DNA from: Nocardiopsis terrae
Lineage (GTDB): Bacteria; Actinomycetota; Actinomycetes; Streptosporangiales; Streptosporangiaceae
NCBI RefSeq assembly: GCF_014651695.1
Contig: NZ_BMXJ01000004.1
Coordinates: forward strand, 413,611-477,610
Direction: 5' to 3'
Length of the DNA: 64,000 nt
Positions 1 through 8,299 of this stretch are shown in pieces. How positions within the stretch are numbered: the stretch's first letter is position 1; each line of letters begins with the position of its first letter. The position numbers and the translations under genes were made by a program. Below the pieces are notes generated by a model. It had not been told where the DNA came from, searched no databases, and saw only the letters and a list, made by a program, of their open reading frames with translations.

Positions 1-215
1 CCGAGGCGGATCCGGGAGGTGTCCCTGGCCAGACCGGCGAGGGTGATCCAGGCGTCGGTGGGACCGGGGAGACCGCTGACGTGGTCGCCCATGGCGAGAT
101 AGTGGTCCGAGCGGAACAGAGCATCGAAACCCAGGTCCTCGGCGGCCCTGGCAACAGCGAACTGGTCCTCGTAGGTGGCCCCCTGCTGGGGTTCAAGGAA
201 GATCCTCAGGCGCAT
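1..215 (-). CDS. LLM-class F420-dependent oxidoreductase, N-terminal part
   Basis: Reading leftward from an ATG at 215, about 71 residues are visible before the window edge. They begin MRLRIFLEPQQGATYEDQF and continue with a FRSDHY motif, typical of the first beta-alpha units of luciferase-like (LLM) TIM-barrel oxidoreductases, many of which use coenzyme F420. A G-rich GGGAGA stretch lies upstream. An in-frame ATG at 224 is an alternative start. The gene is divergent from the sigma-factor operon. Substrate and cofactor are inferred from the family only, because the cofactor-binding C-terminal half is outside the window. Confidence 0.7.
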   Translation of the reverse strand, partial: MRLRIFLEPQQGATYEDQFAVARAAEDLGFDALFRSDHYLAMGDHVSGLPGPTDAWITLAGLARDTSRIRL

Positions 216-353
216 ACACCCCATTTTCTCCCACGGTGCCGACCATTCAGAAACCGCCGCGCGGGTAGCGTGGAAAAGCCGTGGTCAGGGCCTCGCCCGC
301 CCCGCCTCCCCGTAGCTGAACCGTTCCGCCCCCGAGCCGCGATAGCACCCCAC

Positions 354-944
354 GTGAAGCTTCTCCGCCGCGCACGACGCCGTACCCCCTCCTACGGACC
401 CGACAGCACCGACCCGGTGCTGCTGTCAGCCGTGGCGGCCGGGGAGACCGACGCCCTGGAGATCCTGCACCGGAGGCACGCCCCCTGGCTGCGTACGCGT
501 CTGCGCTACCGCTGTTCCGACCCCGACCAACTCGACGCCGCCCTGCAGGAGACCTTCCTCGCGGTGTGGCGCAACGCCGGTTCCTTCACCCCGCGCCCGG
601 GCGACAGCGACGCCGGGGCCTGGCTGTGGACCATCGCGATCCGCCAGCTCATCTCACAGCTGCGCAAACGCGCCAACCGGTGGATCGCCGACAGTACCCC
701 CGAACCGTACGAGACCATCGGCGACGCCTCCGCCGAGGACACCGTGCTGCTCAACATCGAGCACGGGCCGCTGGGCGCCGCCCTGCACGAGCTCTCCCCC
801 GAACTGCGCTCGGCGATCCAGGCCACCGTGCTCGACGGCCTGACCGTGCGGGAGGCGGCGGAGATCCTCCGGATACCCGAAGGAACCGTGAAGACACGGG
901 TCATGCGCGCCAAGGCGCGGCTACGGGAGGCACTGACCACATGA
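354..944 (+). CDS. ECF-type RNA polymerase sigma factor
   Basis: A 196-residue sigma-70 family factor. Region 2 spans about residues 30-75 (LEILHRRHAPWLRTRLR, then QETFLAVWRNAG). Region 4 spans about 145-193, with a helix-turn-helix reading LTVREAAEILRIPEGTVKTR. The length is typical for ECF factors. I chose the GTG at 354 because homology begins soon after it; the open frame extends upstream to 81 but codes for nothing recognisable. The stop codon overlaps the ATG of the anti-sigma gene (ATGA), so the two are translationally coupled. It probably directs transcription of its own operon, which also encodes an ABC transporter. The inducing signal is unknown. Confidence 0.88.
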   Translation: MKLLRRARRRTPSYGPDSTDPVLLSAVAAGETDALEILHRRHAPWLRTRLRYRCSDPDQLDAALQETFLAVWRNAGSFTPRPGDSDAGAWLWTIAIRQLISQLRKRANRWIADSTPEPYETIGDASAEDTVLLNIEHGPLGAALHELSPELRSAIQATVLDGLTVREAAEILRIPEGTVKTRVMRAKARLREALTT

Positions 945-1741
945 GCTGGCACCTGACCCACGACCAACTCCACCAGTACGCGGCCCACACCGCCGACGAC
1001 GTCACCGCCATGTCCGCGGAGGCCCACCTGATGCACTGTGCCCGCTGCCGCGACCTGCTGCCCGCGGACGAAGCCTGGCTGGACCGGAGCTGGGCGAACC
1101 TGCGCGACATCGTCGACCGGCCCCGCCGCGGCCCCCTCGAACGCCTGCTGTCCGTCCTCGGCCTGCGCGAGAACACCGCCAAGCTACTGGCGGCCACCCC
1201 CCAGCTCTACCGCGCCTGGCTGACCGCCACCGTGCTCGTACTCGCCACGGCCCTGACCGTCGCCCACGAGCTGCCCCGCGGCTCACTGCTGTTCTCCTTC
1301 ACCGCACCGGTGGTGCCCCTGCTCGGCGTGGCCCTCGCCTACGGCCGGTGGGTGGATCCGGCCCACAGCCTGACCTCGGTGACCCCCCTGGCCGGCTACC
1401 GCCTCCTCTTCCTGCGGACCAGCGCCGTGCTGGTGCCGGCGCTGACCCTGTGCACCGCCGCAGCGGCCCTGATGCCCTCGACCTCGACCCTGTGGGAGGC
1501 GGTCTTCTGGCTGCTCCCCGCACTGGCCATGGTCGCCGGCTGCCTGTCGCTGAGCCGCTGGATGCCCCTGAGCCTGGCGGGCGGCCTCCTCGGGGCCGGA
1601 TGGCTGCTCACCGTGGGAGTACTCGGCATCGCCGAGGAACTCGACCCGCTGCTGCTCTTCTCCCCCACCGCCCAGTCGGGCTGGGCCGCGGCGCTCACCC
1701 TGCTGGCGGGCGCGATCCTGCTCCGGATGAGGACCGTATGA
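941..1741 (+). CDS. Membrane-anchored zinc-finger anti-sigma factor
   Basis: A 266-residue protein. The N-terminus carries a ZAS-type motif, H29-x3-C33-x2-C36 (HLMHCARC), which in this family binds zinc and clamps the cognate ECF sigma factor. From about residue 88 onward there are roughly six hydrophobic segments, so it should sit in the cytoplasmic membrane with the zinc finger in the cytosol. The start overlaps the sigma-factor stop and its own stop overlaps the next ATG, so all are co-translated. It most likely holds the sigma factor inactive until an envelope signal arrives. Six membrane spans are more than the single span common in this family. Confidence 0.82.
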   Translation: MSWHLTHDQLHQYAAHTADDVTAMSAEAHLMHCARCRDLLPADEAWLDRSWANLRDIVDRPRRGPLERLLSVLGLRENTAKLLAATPQLYRAWLTATVLVLATALTVAHELPRGSLLFSFTAPVVPLLGVALAYGRWVDPAHSLTSVTPLAGYRLLFLRTSAVLVPALTLCTAAAALMPSTSTLWEAVFWLLPALAMVAGCLSLSRWMPLSLAGGLLGAGWLLTVGVLGIAEELDPLLLFSPTAQSGWAAALTLLAGAILLRMRTV

Positions 1742-2625
1742 CGATGGACACGACGGCGACCGGGGTGAGTGTGCGCGGACTGGTCCGCAGCTACGGGACC
1801 CGCCGGGCCCTGGCCGGGATCGACCTCGACCTGGGGCCGGGGGTGACGGGGCTGCTGGGCCGCAACGGCGCGGGCAAGACCACGCTGCTGCGCTGCCTGG
1901 CCACCGATCTGGAAGCCACCGGGGGCGAGGTGCGTGTGCTGGGCCGCGACCCCGAACAGGCGGCCGACCGCACCGAGATCCGCCGGCGCATGGGCTACCT
2001 GCCGCAGTCGCCCTCCTTCTACCCGCACTTCACCGTGTTCGGACTGTTGGACTACGTCGCGGTCCTCAAGGAGCTGGGCGGGCGCAGGGAGCGCCACGAC
2101 GAGGTACGGCGCGCCATGCGCAGGGTCGACCTGTACGACCGCAGACACAGCAGGGTCCGCCGCCTGTCCGGGGGGATGCGCCAGCGCCTGGGCCTGGCCT
2201 CCGCCCTCCTCGGCGACCCCGAACTCCTCCTGCTCGACGAACCCACCATCGGCCTCGACCCCGAGCAGCGCATCCGGTTCCGCGACCTGGTCTCCGAACT
2301 GGCGGCGCGCAGCACGGTGGTGCTGTCCACGCACCAGATCGAGGACGTGGCGGCCCTGTGCCGCCGGGTCCTGTGCCTGGACGCGGGCCGGGTGGTCTTC
2401 GACGGCACCCCGGACGAGCTGGTCAGCCGGGCCAGGGGGCGGGTCTGGGAACAGGGCTCGCGTCCCGCCGAGGGCGTGACCTCCTGGCGGTTGGCGGACG
2501 GCCGCTACCGGGTGCTCGTACCGGAGGGCACCGAGAACCCGGACTCCACCGCCGGGGTCCCGGTGGAGCCGTCGTTGGAGGACGCCTACCTGCTGTTCAC
2601 CGGCGCGGGAAGGAAGACCCGGTGA
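1738..2625 (+). CDS. ABC transporter ATP-binding protein
   Basis: A 295-residue ABC ATPase. Visible elements in order are Walker A GRNGAGKTT (about residue 40), Q-loop LPQS, signature RLSGGMRQRLGL, Walker B LLLLDEPTIGLDP, and switch histidine LSTHQIED. The C-terminal 70 residues resemble the extra domain of multidrug or lantibiotic-immunity type ATPases. The start overlaps the anti-sigma stop (ATGA), and the end overlaps the GTG of the following membrane protein. It very likely powers the membrane protein encoded next. Placement behind a sigma/anti-sigma pair suggests an envelope-stress or self-protection transporter; substrate unknown. Confidence 0.88.
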   Translation: MTMDTTATGVSVRGLVRSYGTRRALAGIDLDLGPGVTGLLGRNGAGKTTLLRCLATDLEATGGEVRVLGRDPEQAADRTEIRRRMGYLPQSPSFYPHFTVFGLLDYVAVLKELGGRRERHDEVRRAMRRVDLYDRRHSRVRRLSGGMRQRLGLASALLGDPELLLLDEPTIGLDPEQRIRFRDLVSELAARSTVVLSTHQIEDVAALCRRVLCLDAGRVVFDGTPDELVSRARGRVWEQGSRPAEGVTSWRLADGRYRVLVPEGTENPDSTAGVPVEPSLEDAYLLFTGAGRKTR

Positions 2626-4130
2626 GCACGGGCTCCACGTTCGGGCGGTTGACCCTGTTCAACCTCCGGCACCTGGTGACCAGCCCCGTCTTCTTCCTCA
2701 CCATGCCCCCGGCCCTGTTCGCCCCGGCACTGACAAGCCAGATGCTGACCCTACCGACGGCGAGCGGCTTCCACCGGTACTGCGTGTACCAGGCGATGTG
2801 CGTGGCCGTGGTCATGTTCGTGGTCACGAGTTTTCCCGCGATCCGCGAGGTACGCCACTCGGCGGGGTTGGCTCTGCCCCTGTCCCCGCGTGCCCGCCTG
2901 TTGTCGTTGGCTCTGGCCGCGGTGGCGCTGGCCTCGGTGTGCACGGCGATCCAGATAGTCGGGTACCTGGTACGCGTCCCGGTGCCGATAGCCGGGGTGC
3001 TGAGCCCGTACGCCGTCCCCGGCGTGATCGTGACGAGCTGGTTCGGCCCCCTGGCCGCGCTGACCACCGTGGTCTGGACGCGCTCCTTCGCGCCCCTGAT
3101 CGCGTTCGTTCTGCTGATCCCGGCCTACCTGGTGTACACGTCCACGACCGTGGGCAGGAGGGCGGACGTGATCGTCAACCGGGTGGAGACGGCCGCGCGC
3201 TCCGTGGTGGAGCCCCTGCCGGTCACCACACCCGGGGTGACCGCTCTGGCGGTGCTGTACCTGTTACTCAACGCCCTGTTGGCGGCCCTCCTCCTGAGCG
3301 CCGCCATGGCCCGGAGGGACGACGGCAGGGGCGTACGGCCCGTCACTGCGGCCGTGAGCGCGCTGCTGGCCGTGGTGATCGCGGTGACCGGAGTACAGGC
3401 GAACCGGGCCTTCCCCTTCGACGCCGAGTTCTCGGTCGACCAGCTGCACGGAACGGAGAGCGCCCCGTGCCGGACCCGGGACGGGGTGGCGTACTGCCCC
3501 CTGCCCGGCTACGAGTCGTGGGTGGAGTACTGGCACGCCGCCCTGGGGCCCGTCGTCGCGGCGGCACCCGAGCGCGTACGCCCCCGCGTGCTCGCGGTGT
3601 GGCAGGCCGGGGGCCACATCCGCAGATCCCTGCACTCCGACCCGCCCGAGTACTCGGTCATCGTGACCGAGTACTGGGACACGGAGATGGAGTTCTCCCG
3701 CGAGGGCGTGTCCGTCGATGCCGCCGTGCTGCTCGTCGGCCTGCCCAGGGACCGCGAGGAGCCGTGCTCCGCGGCCGGTCAGGCCAGGCTGGCGGTGGGC
3801 GCCTGGTTGGCCTCCGCGGACGAGGGACTCTCCCGGCGGGACCGGATCAGCGTGGCGGACAGCCTGCTGACCCGGTTCGACGCCGACTCGGACGGTTTCG
3901 CCCTGGCCCATGCGCTCATGGACCTGCCCCGGGAGCGCGTCACCGCGGTCCTGGAGGAGCACTGGGACACCCTGACCGATCCGGGCACCGGCCCGGGGGA
4001 ACTCACGGAACTTCTGGACCTGCCCGATCCGGGGTCCGCCGAGTTCCCCGAAGCGGACTGGCAGAGGAGCGTCTGGTCGGAGGAGGAGGTGCTGAGCTGG
4101 ACGGAGTTCCCCTTCCCCGACTGCGGCTGA
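2622..4130 (+). CDS. Polytopic membrane protein with soluble C-terminal tail, ABC permease candidate
   Basis: A 502-residue protein starting at a GTG that overlaps the ATPase stop (GTGA). The N-terminal half contains about six to seven hydrophobic segments, ending near LLNALLAALLLSAAMARR (about residue 225) plus one more span. The C-terminal 240 residues are polar, contain paired cysteines (APCRTRDGVAYCPLPGY) and are predicted to be extracytoplasmic. Position directly after the ATPase makes it the likely permease. I recognise no family-specific motif in the tail. The combination of permease and a large soluble domain is unusual for ABC-2 exporters; the tail might bind ligand or sense the signal relayed to the anti-sigma factor. 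Confidence 0.7.
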   Translation: MSTGSTFGRLTLFNLRHLVTSPVFFLTMPPALFAPALTSQMLTLPTASGFHRYCVYQAMCVAVVMFVVTSFPAIREVRHSAGLALPLSPRARLLSLALAAVALASVCTAIQIVGYLVRVPVPIAGVLSPYAVPGVIVTSWFGPLAALTTVVWTRSFAPLIAFVLLIPAYLVYTSTTVGRRADVIVNRVETAARSVVEPLPVTTPGVTALAVLYLLLNALLAALLLSAAMARRDDGRGVRPVTAAVSALLAVVIAVTGVQANRAFPFDAEFSVDQLHGTESAPCRTRDGVAYCPLPGYESWVEYWHAALGPVVAAAPERVRPRVLAVWQAGGHIRRSLHSDPPEYSVIVTEYWDTEMEFSREGVSVDAAVLLVGLPRDREEPCSAAGQARLAVGAWLASADEGLSRRDRISVADSLLTRFDADSDGFALAHALMDLPRERVTAVLEEHWDTLTDPGTGPGELTELLDLPDPGSAEFPEADWQRSVWSEEEVLSWTEFPFPDCG

Positions 4131-4164
4131 CCCGCCCCCTGCTCCGCGTTCGGTCGCCTCGCGT

Positions 4165-4297
4165 TACCGTGGGGGCGTGAACTACCACTGGCACAAGGTC
4201 CTTCCGCCGCTGTGCGCCTGATCGGGCGCACCGGCTGAACCCCGGAGACCCCGCGGCCCCGCCTCCGCGCGCCCGGGCCGGGTCCTTCGTGCGCCCG
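4165..4297 (+). promoter_or_regulatory. Leaderless promoter and attenuator-like leader of the EamA exporter
   Basis: A -10 box TACCGT (4165-4170) lies six bases before a GTG at 4177. Three segments can form alternative stems: 1 (4212-4218, GTGCGCC, at the end of the leader ORF), 2 (4223-4231, CGGGCGCAC) and 3 (4289-4297, GTGCGCCCG). Segment 2 pairs with either 1 or 3, which are near-identical to each other. A ribosome on the leader ORF would cover segment 1 and free 2 to pair with 3. This is the layout of translation-dependent attenuation; the signal is not known. Confidence 0.5.
4177..4221 (+). CDS. 14-residue leader peptide upstream of an EamA exporter
   Basis: The ORF GTG..TGA encodes VNYHWHKVLPPLCA. 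Its GTG sits exactly where transcription from the TACCGT -10 box should begin, so it would be translated as a leaderless message. The peptide has aromatic, His-Trp-His and Pro-Pro residues that could favour ribosome pausing. It ends inside an RNA segment able to form two alternative stems. The exporter gene starts 118 bases further on. The role as a regulatory leader is inferred from layout; the peptide itself matches no leader I can name. Confidence 0.45.
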   Translation: MNYHWHKVLPPLCA

Positions 4298-4339
4298 CCC
4301 TCGGACCAGTTCCCGACGCACGGAGACGAGAGCAAGCAC

Positions 4340-5287
4340 GTGCCAGAGCACACCACCTCCACGGCCGCGGACCGGCCGTCCGCCCGTTCCCGCCTCGCCC
4401 GCCCGGGCTCCGGGCCGCTGCCGGTCCTCGGGGCCGCCGTCCTGTGGGGCACCACCGGAACCGCCAGCTCCTTCGCCCCCGCCGAGGCGCACCCCGCCGC
4501 GGTCGGCTCGGCGGGACTCGTCCTCGGCGGGATCCTGCTGTTCCTGTTCGGCAAGGGGTCCACCGCGCTGGTGGCCGGAGCCGACCGCGGCACCCGCCGG
4601 ATGCTCCTGCTGGGTGCGGCGGCGGTGGCCGGGTACCCGCTGGCCTTCTACCCCGCGGTCGCCAACGCGGGGGTGGCCGTCGGCACGGTCATCACCCTGG
4701 GCAGCGCACCCGTGTTCTCCGGCCTGCTGGCCTGGGGGACGGAGCGGGCCCGGCCCACCGCGCGGTGGCTGGTGGCGACCGTCGCGGCCGTACTGGGCTG
4801 CGCCGTACTCGTCCTGGGCCCGGGGTTCACCGGCGCCGAGAGCTCGGTGAACGTCCTGGGCGTGCTCCTGGCCCTGGCCGCCGGGTTCTCCTACTCCCTG
4901 TACGCGGTCATCGCCGAGAAGCTGATCCGGCGCGGGCACACCTCCGGGGCGGTGATGGGCACCATGTTCGCGGGTGGCGGCCTCCTCGTGCTCCCCGTCG
5001 TGCTGGCCGCGGGCACCGCCTGGCTGGCCACGGCCAACGGGGCACTGGTCGCCCTGCACCTGGCCCTGTTCACCGTGTTCCTGGCCTACTGGCTGTTCGG
5101 TCACGGCCTACGGCACACACCGGCCGCGACGGCGACCACCCTCAGCCTGGCCGAACCGGCCGTGGCCGCCCTGCTGGGTGTGGCCCTGGTCGGCGAACGG
5201 CTACCGCTGGTCTCCTGGGCAGGGCTGGTCGTGCTCGCCCTGGGTCTCGCCGTCCTGAGGGTCCCGCTCCCCCGCCGTAGGGGCTGA
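4340..5287 (+). CDS. EamA/DMT-family membrane exporter
   Basis: A 315-residue protein with about ten hydrophobic segments in two homologous halves, the drug/metabolite transporter (EamA) layout. The first half starts VLGAAVLWGTTGTASS; the second carries AAGFSYSLYAVIAEKL and ends with LSLAEPAVAALLGVALVGERL, the conserved end of the second repeat. I chose the GTG at 4340 because GGAGACGAGAG precedes it; a GTG at 4289 is an alternative and would overlap the attenuator stem. Members export amino acids, nucleosides or drugs. The translated leader upstream suggests control by amino-acid supply or ribosome inhibition, but the substrate cannot be read from sequence. Confidence 0.85.
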   Translation: MPEHTTSTAADRPSARSRLARPGSGPLPVLGAAVLWGTTGTASSFAPAEAHPAAVGSAGLVLGGILLFLFGKGSTALVAGADRGTRRMLLLGAAAVAGYPLAFYPAVANAGVAVGTVITLGSAPVFSGLLAWGTERARPTARWLVATVAAVLGCAVLVLGPGFTGAESSVNVLGVLLALAAGFSYSLYAVIAEKLIRRGHTSGAVMGTMFAGGGLLVLPVVLAAGTAWLATANGALVALHLALFTVFLAYWLFGHGLRHTPAATATTLSLAEPAVAALLGVALVGERLPLVSWAGLVVLALGLAVLRVPLPRRRG

Positions 5288-5321
5288 CCGGACGGGGCCC
5301 GGCCGCGTATGGCGGCCGCGG

Positions 5322-5368
5322 ACGAGGAGAACGCCCGGGAGCTTGGCGCTTCCGGGCGTTCTCCTCGT
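5322..5368. terminator. Bidirectional terminator hairpin
   Basis: Perfect 17-bp inverted repeat (arms 5322-5338 and 5352-5368, arm ACGAGGAGAACGCCCGG) with a 13-base loop between the convergent EamA and RNA methyltransferase genes. There is no strong T tract, as is common in actinobacteria. Confidence 0.8.
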
Positions 5369-5384
5369 GGTGGGACCGCGGGGC

Positions 5385-6683
5385 CTACTCGGTCTCGGCG
5401 GCCTCGCGGTGGCGGCGGGCCAGCTTGACCGGTTCGAGGACGGCCAGGCACTCGATGTGGTGGGTCATCGGGAACGCGTCGAAGGCGCGCAGGTCCACCA
5501 GCCGGTAGCCGGAGCGGCCGAACTCGGCGAGGTCGCGGGCCAGGGTCGCGGGGTCGCAGGAGACGTAGGCGATCCGGCGCGGCTTCATGCCAGCGATCTT
5601 GCGGACGACCTCGACACCGACGCCCGCGCGCGGCGGGTCGAGGGCAACGATGTCGGCGCGCACGTCGGCCCACTCACGCATCTGCTTGACCACGTCGGCG
5701 CGCTCGACCCGGACCTGCGGCAGGTCCTTCAGGTTGTACTGGGCGTCCCGGACCGCGTGCTCGCCGTTCTCGACGCCCATCACGCGCCCCTCGGCGCCCA
5801 CGGCCTCGGCGAGCGCACCGGTGAACAGGCCCGCTCCGCAGTACAGGTCCAGGGCGGTCTCGCCGGGCTTGGGCTCCAGACCCGCCAGGACGGCCGCGCT
5901 CAGGGTCTCCGGCGCCGCCGGGTGGACCTGCCAGAAGCCGCCCGCACCGACGCGGTACTCGCGCCCGGACACGTCCTCGCGCACACCCTTGCGGCCGCGC
6001 ACCGACTGCACCCGTCCGCCCTTGAAGCGGCGCAGCACCGCGCTGGAGGCCTTGAGTTCGGGCAGGGCTCCGAGCTTGGCGGTGGTGGGGGTGACCACGA
6101 CGGCGCGGTCGGCGCGGGTGGCGGAGGCCACGGCCTCGACGTCCTTGACGCCCTCCCACTTGACCTCGGTCACGCCGAGTTCGGTGACGCCGGGGTGTGC
6201 GATCAGGCAGCGGTCGACCGGTTCGATGTCGTGGGAGCGGTGGCGGCGCAGACCGGCGTTGCCGTCCTCGTCCACGGCGAAACGCACCCGGGTGCGCCAG
6301 CCCAGGCCGTCAGGGGTGCCGGGCAGCTCCTCCACCTCGACCTCGCGGTCGATCCCGGCGATGCGGCTGAGCTGGTCGGCGACGACCCTGCCCTTCATCC
6401 GGCGCTGCGACTCCAGGGAGGCGTGCTGCCAGTCGCAGCCGCCGCACATCCCGGGGCCGGAGAACACGCAGGGCGCCTCGACCCGGTCCGGGGAGGCGGT
6501 GAGGACCTCGACGGCCTCCCCGCGCAGGAACCGGGTGGTCTGTTCGGTGACGCGTACCCGGACCCGCTCGCCGGGCAGCGTGTGGCGGACGAAGACGACC
6601 TGGTCGCCGTGGCGGCCCACACACCACCCCCCGTGTGCGACATCGTCCACGGTCAGTTCGAATTCGTTTCCCACAAGGCTCAT
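5385..6683 (-). CDS. TRAM-domain class I RNA (uracil-5-)methyltransferase
   Basis: A 432-residue member of the TrmA/RlmC/RlmD family that methylates uridine in tRNA or 23S rRNA using SAM. Residues 1-60 form the TRAM RNA-binding domain. The motif CVFSGPGMCGGCDWQH (about 75-92) supplies iron-sulfur cluster cysteines. The SAM site is ALDLYCGAGLFTG. ALDPPRAG and YVSCDPATLARDL carry the catalytic region and the nucleophilic cysteine. ATG at 6683 follows GAAGGACG. A -10 TAGATT (6751-6756, minus strand) gives a leader of about 68 bases. Its place beside the TrkA genes is conserved in actinobacteria. Which RNA it modifies is not determined here. Confidence 0.88.
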   Translation of the reverse strand: MSLVGNEFELTVDDVAHGGWCVGRHGDQVVFVRHTLPGERVRVRVTEQTTRFLRGEAVEVLTASPDRVEAPCVFSGPGMCGGCDWQHASLESQRRMKGRVVADQLSRIAGIDREVEVEELPGTPDGLGWRTRVRFAVDEDGNAGLRRHRSHDIEPVDRCLIAHPGVTELGVTEVKWEGVKDVEAVASATRADRAVVVTPTTAKLGALPELKASSAVLRRFKGGRVQSVRGRKGVREDVSGREYRVGAGGFWQVHPAAPETLSAAVLAGLEPKPGETALDLYCGAGLFTGALAEAVGAEGRVMGVENGEHAVRDAQYNLKDLPQVRVERADVVKQMREWADVRADIVALDPPRAGVGVEVVRKIAGMKPRRIAYVSCDPATLARDLAEFGRSGYRLVDLRAFDAFPMTHHIECLAVLEPVKLARRHREAAETE

Positions 6684-6911
6684 GGCGGCGTCCTTCGCTG
6701 GTCGGGTCGTGTGAAGGGTGACCCTGCGCGCACAGCCACCAACCAGCCCCAATCTACCGGCCTCGGAGCACCACACGTGCTGGTCCGAACACCGCGGAGC
6801 CGGGGCGGGCGCACGTGCGCGGGTGATGTGTGCCAAGGTGTAGCTGTCGGGGCATGTTCGACTACTCCGTGCCCCGGGTCGGACGGCGAGGTCGACGGGA
6901 GTGCGGTCGAG

Positions 6912-7598
6912 GTGCACATCGTGATCATGGGGTGCGGCCGGGTGGGTTCCACCCTGGCGCACACGTTGGTGGACCTGGGCCACTCCGTGGCGGTGATCGA
7001 CCAGGACCCCGAGGCGTTCCGCAGGCTCCGCACCGCCGTGGCCAAACACTCCGTACGCGGTGTCGGACACGACCGCGAGGTACTGCTCAGCGCCGGTATC
7101 GACCGGGCCGCGGCCTTCGCCGCCGTCAGCAACGGCGACAACTCGAACATCATCTCGGCCAGGGTGGCCCGGGAGGCGTTCGGCGTCCAGAACGTGGTGG
7201 CGCGGATCTACGACCCCCGCCGCGCGGAGGTCTACCAGCGTCTGGGCATTCCCACGGTGGCGACCGTGCGCTGGACCGCCGACGCGATCCTGCGCCGGGT
7301 CGTGCCCGGTGACGACCGACTCACCGCGGTACCCGAATGGCAGGACGCCTCGGGCAGTCTGAGCATGAACGAACTCACCCTGCCGGAGCGCTGGGCGGGT
7401 GAGACCGTCATCGCCCTGGAGGAGGACTCCTCGCTGCGTGTGGTGTACCTGGTCCGGGAGGGCCGCATCACGCTGGCCCGCCCCCGGGAGCGACTCGCCA
7501 GCGGAGACGTGCTGCACGTGGTGGCGCACAGCCGGGAGATGGAGGGCCTGGTCGAACGGCTGGGTGAGCGGCACGAGGACGAGACGGGGCGTGGGTGA
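6912..7598 (+). CDS. TrkA family potassium uptake regulatory subunit
   Basis: A 228-residue protein. An N-terminal Rossmann RCK domain begins IVIMGCGRVGSTLA, with acidic VIDQDP at the end of strand 2 (NAD-binding pattern). A TrkA_C domain covers about residues 140-225. GTG at 6912 was chosen because homology begins immediately and GGGAG lies about 10 bases upstream. The gene abuts a second TrkA-like gene; paired RCK proteins gate a Trk/Ktr-type or APC-type permease in actinobacteria. No permease is encoded here, so the partner is elsewhere or these subunits act on another transporter. Confidence 0.87.
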   Translation: MHIVIMGCGRVGSTLAHTLVDLGHSVAVIDQDPEAFRRLRTAVAKHSVRGVGHDREVLLSAGIDRAAAFAAVSNGDNSNIISARVAREAFGVQNVVARIYDPRRAEVYQRLGIPTVATVRWTADAILRRVVPGDDRLTAVPEWQDASGSLSMNELTLPERWAGETVIALEEDSSLRVVYLVREGRITLARPRERLASGDVLHVVAHSREMEGLVERLGERHEDETGRG

Positions 7599-7599
7599 G

Positions 7600-8295
7600 A
7601 TGCGGATCGCGATCGCGGGTGCCGGGAGCGTGGGCCGCTCCATCGCCACGGAGCTGGCGGGCAGCGGGCACGAGGTCCTGCTGATCGACCGGGACACCCG
7701 GGCGATCGGCGTCGACGACCTCCCCCAGGTGGAGTGGCTGCTGGCGGACGCCTGTGAGCTGGCCACCCTGGAGGACGCCCGGTTGGGCGACTTCGACGTG
7801 GTCGTCGCGGCCAGCAGCGACGACAAGGTGAACCTGGTCGTGTCCCTGCTCGCCAAGACCGAGTTCGGGGTGGACCGGGTGATCGCCCGGATCAACGACC
7901 CGGACAACGAGTGGCTGTTCAACGACTCCTGGGGGGTGGACCTGGCGGTCTCCCCGCCCCGGCTGATCGCGGACCTGGTCGAGGGCGTCCCCGCGGAGGA
8001 GGACCTCCCGGAGGAGGGCGCTCTGCCCCCGCTGCCGGGCGCGGAGATCGCCGAGTCGGTACTGCACGCGCAGAGCCCGTTCGTGAGCGGCCTGGAGAGC
8101 GAGCTGACGGGTGCGCTGCCGGAGGGGGTGGCGCTGGTCGCGGTGGTCGGCCCGGGCGGGGTGCGCCCACCGGACCCCGGGCGGACCCTGGCGGTGGGCA
8201 ACACCGTGGTGTTCCTGGCCGAACCGGACGCGTTGGGCCCCTTGGAGGAGCTGTTGGGGCCGGTGGACGGGCCCGGAGGGGACGCCGGGAGCTGA
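7600..8295 (+). CDS. Second TrkA family potassium uptake regulatory subunit
   Basis: A 231-residue RCK protein beginning MRIAIAGAGSVGRSIATEL with LLIDRD after strand 2, then a C-terminal TrkA_C domain. It follows the first TrkA gene by one base, so the pair forms an operon. An in-frame GTG at 7591 overlapping the first stop is an alternative start that would give GTGA-style coupling. The two paralogues differ clearly in sequence (second halves especially), suggesting a hetero-oligomeric gating ring. The potassium-regulating role is inferred from family. Confidence 0.87.
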   Translation: MRIAIAGAGSVGRSIATELAGSGHEVLLIDRDTRAIGVDDLPQVEWLLADACELATLEDARLGDFDVVVAASSDDKVNLVVSLLAKTEFGVDRVIARINDPDNEWLFNDSWGVDLAVSPPRLIADLVEGVPAEEDLPEEGALPPLPGAEIAESVLHAQSPFVSGLESELTGALPEGVALVAVVGPGGVRPPDPGRTLAVGNTVVFLAEPDALGPLEELLGPVDGPGGDAGS

Positions 8296-8299
8296 GCCC

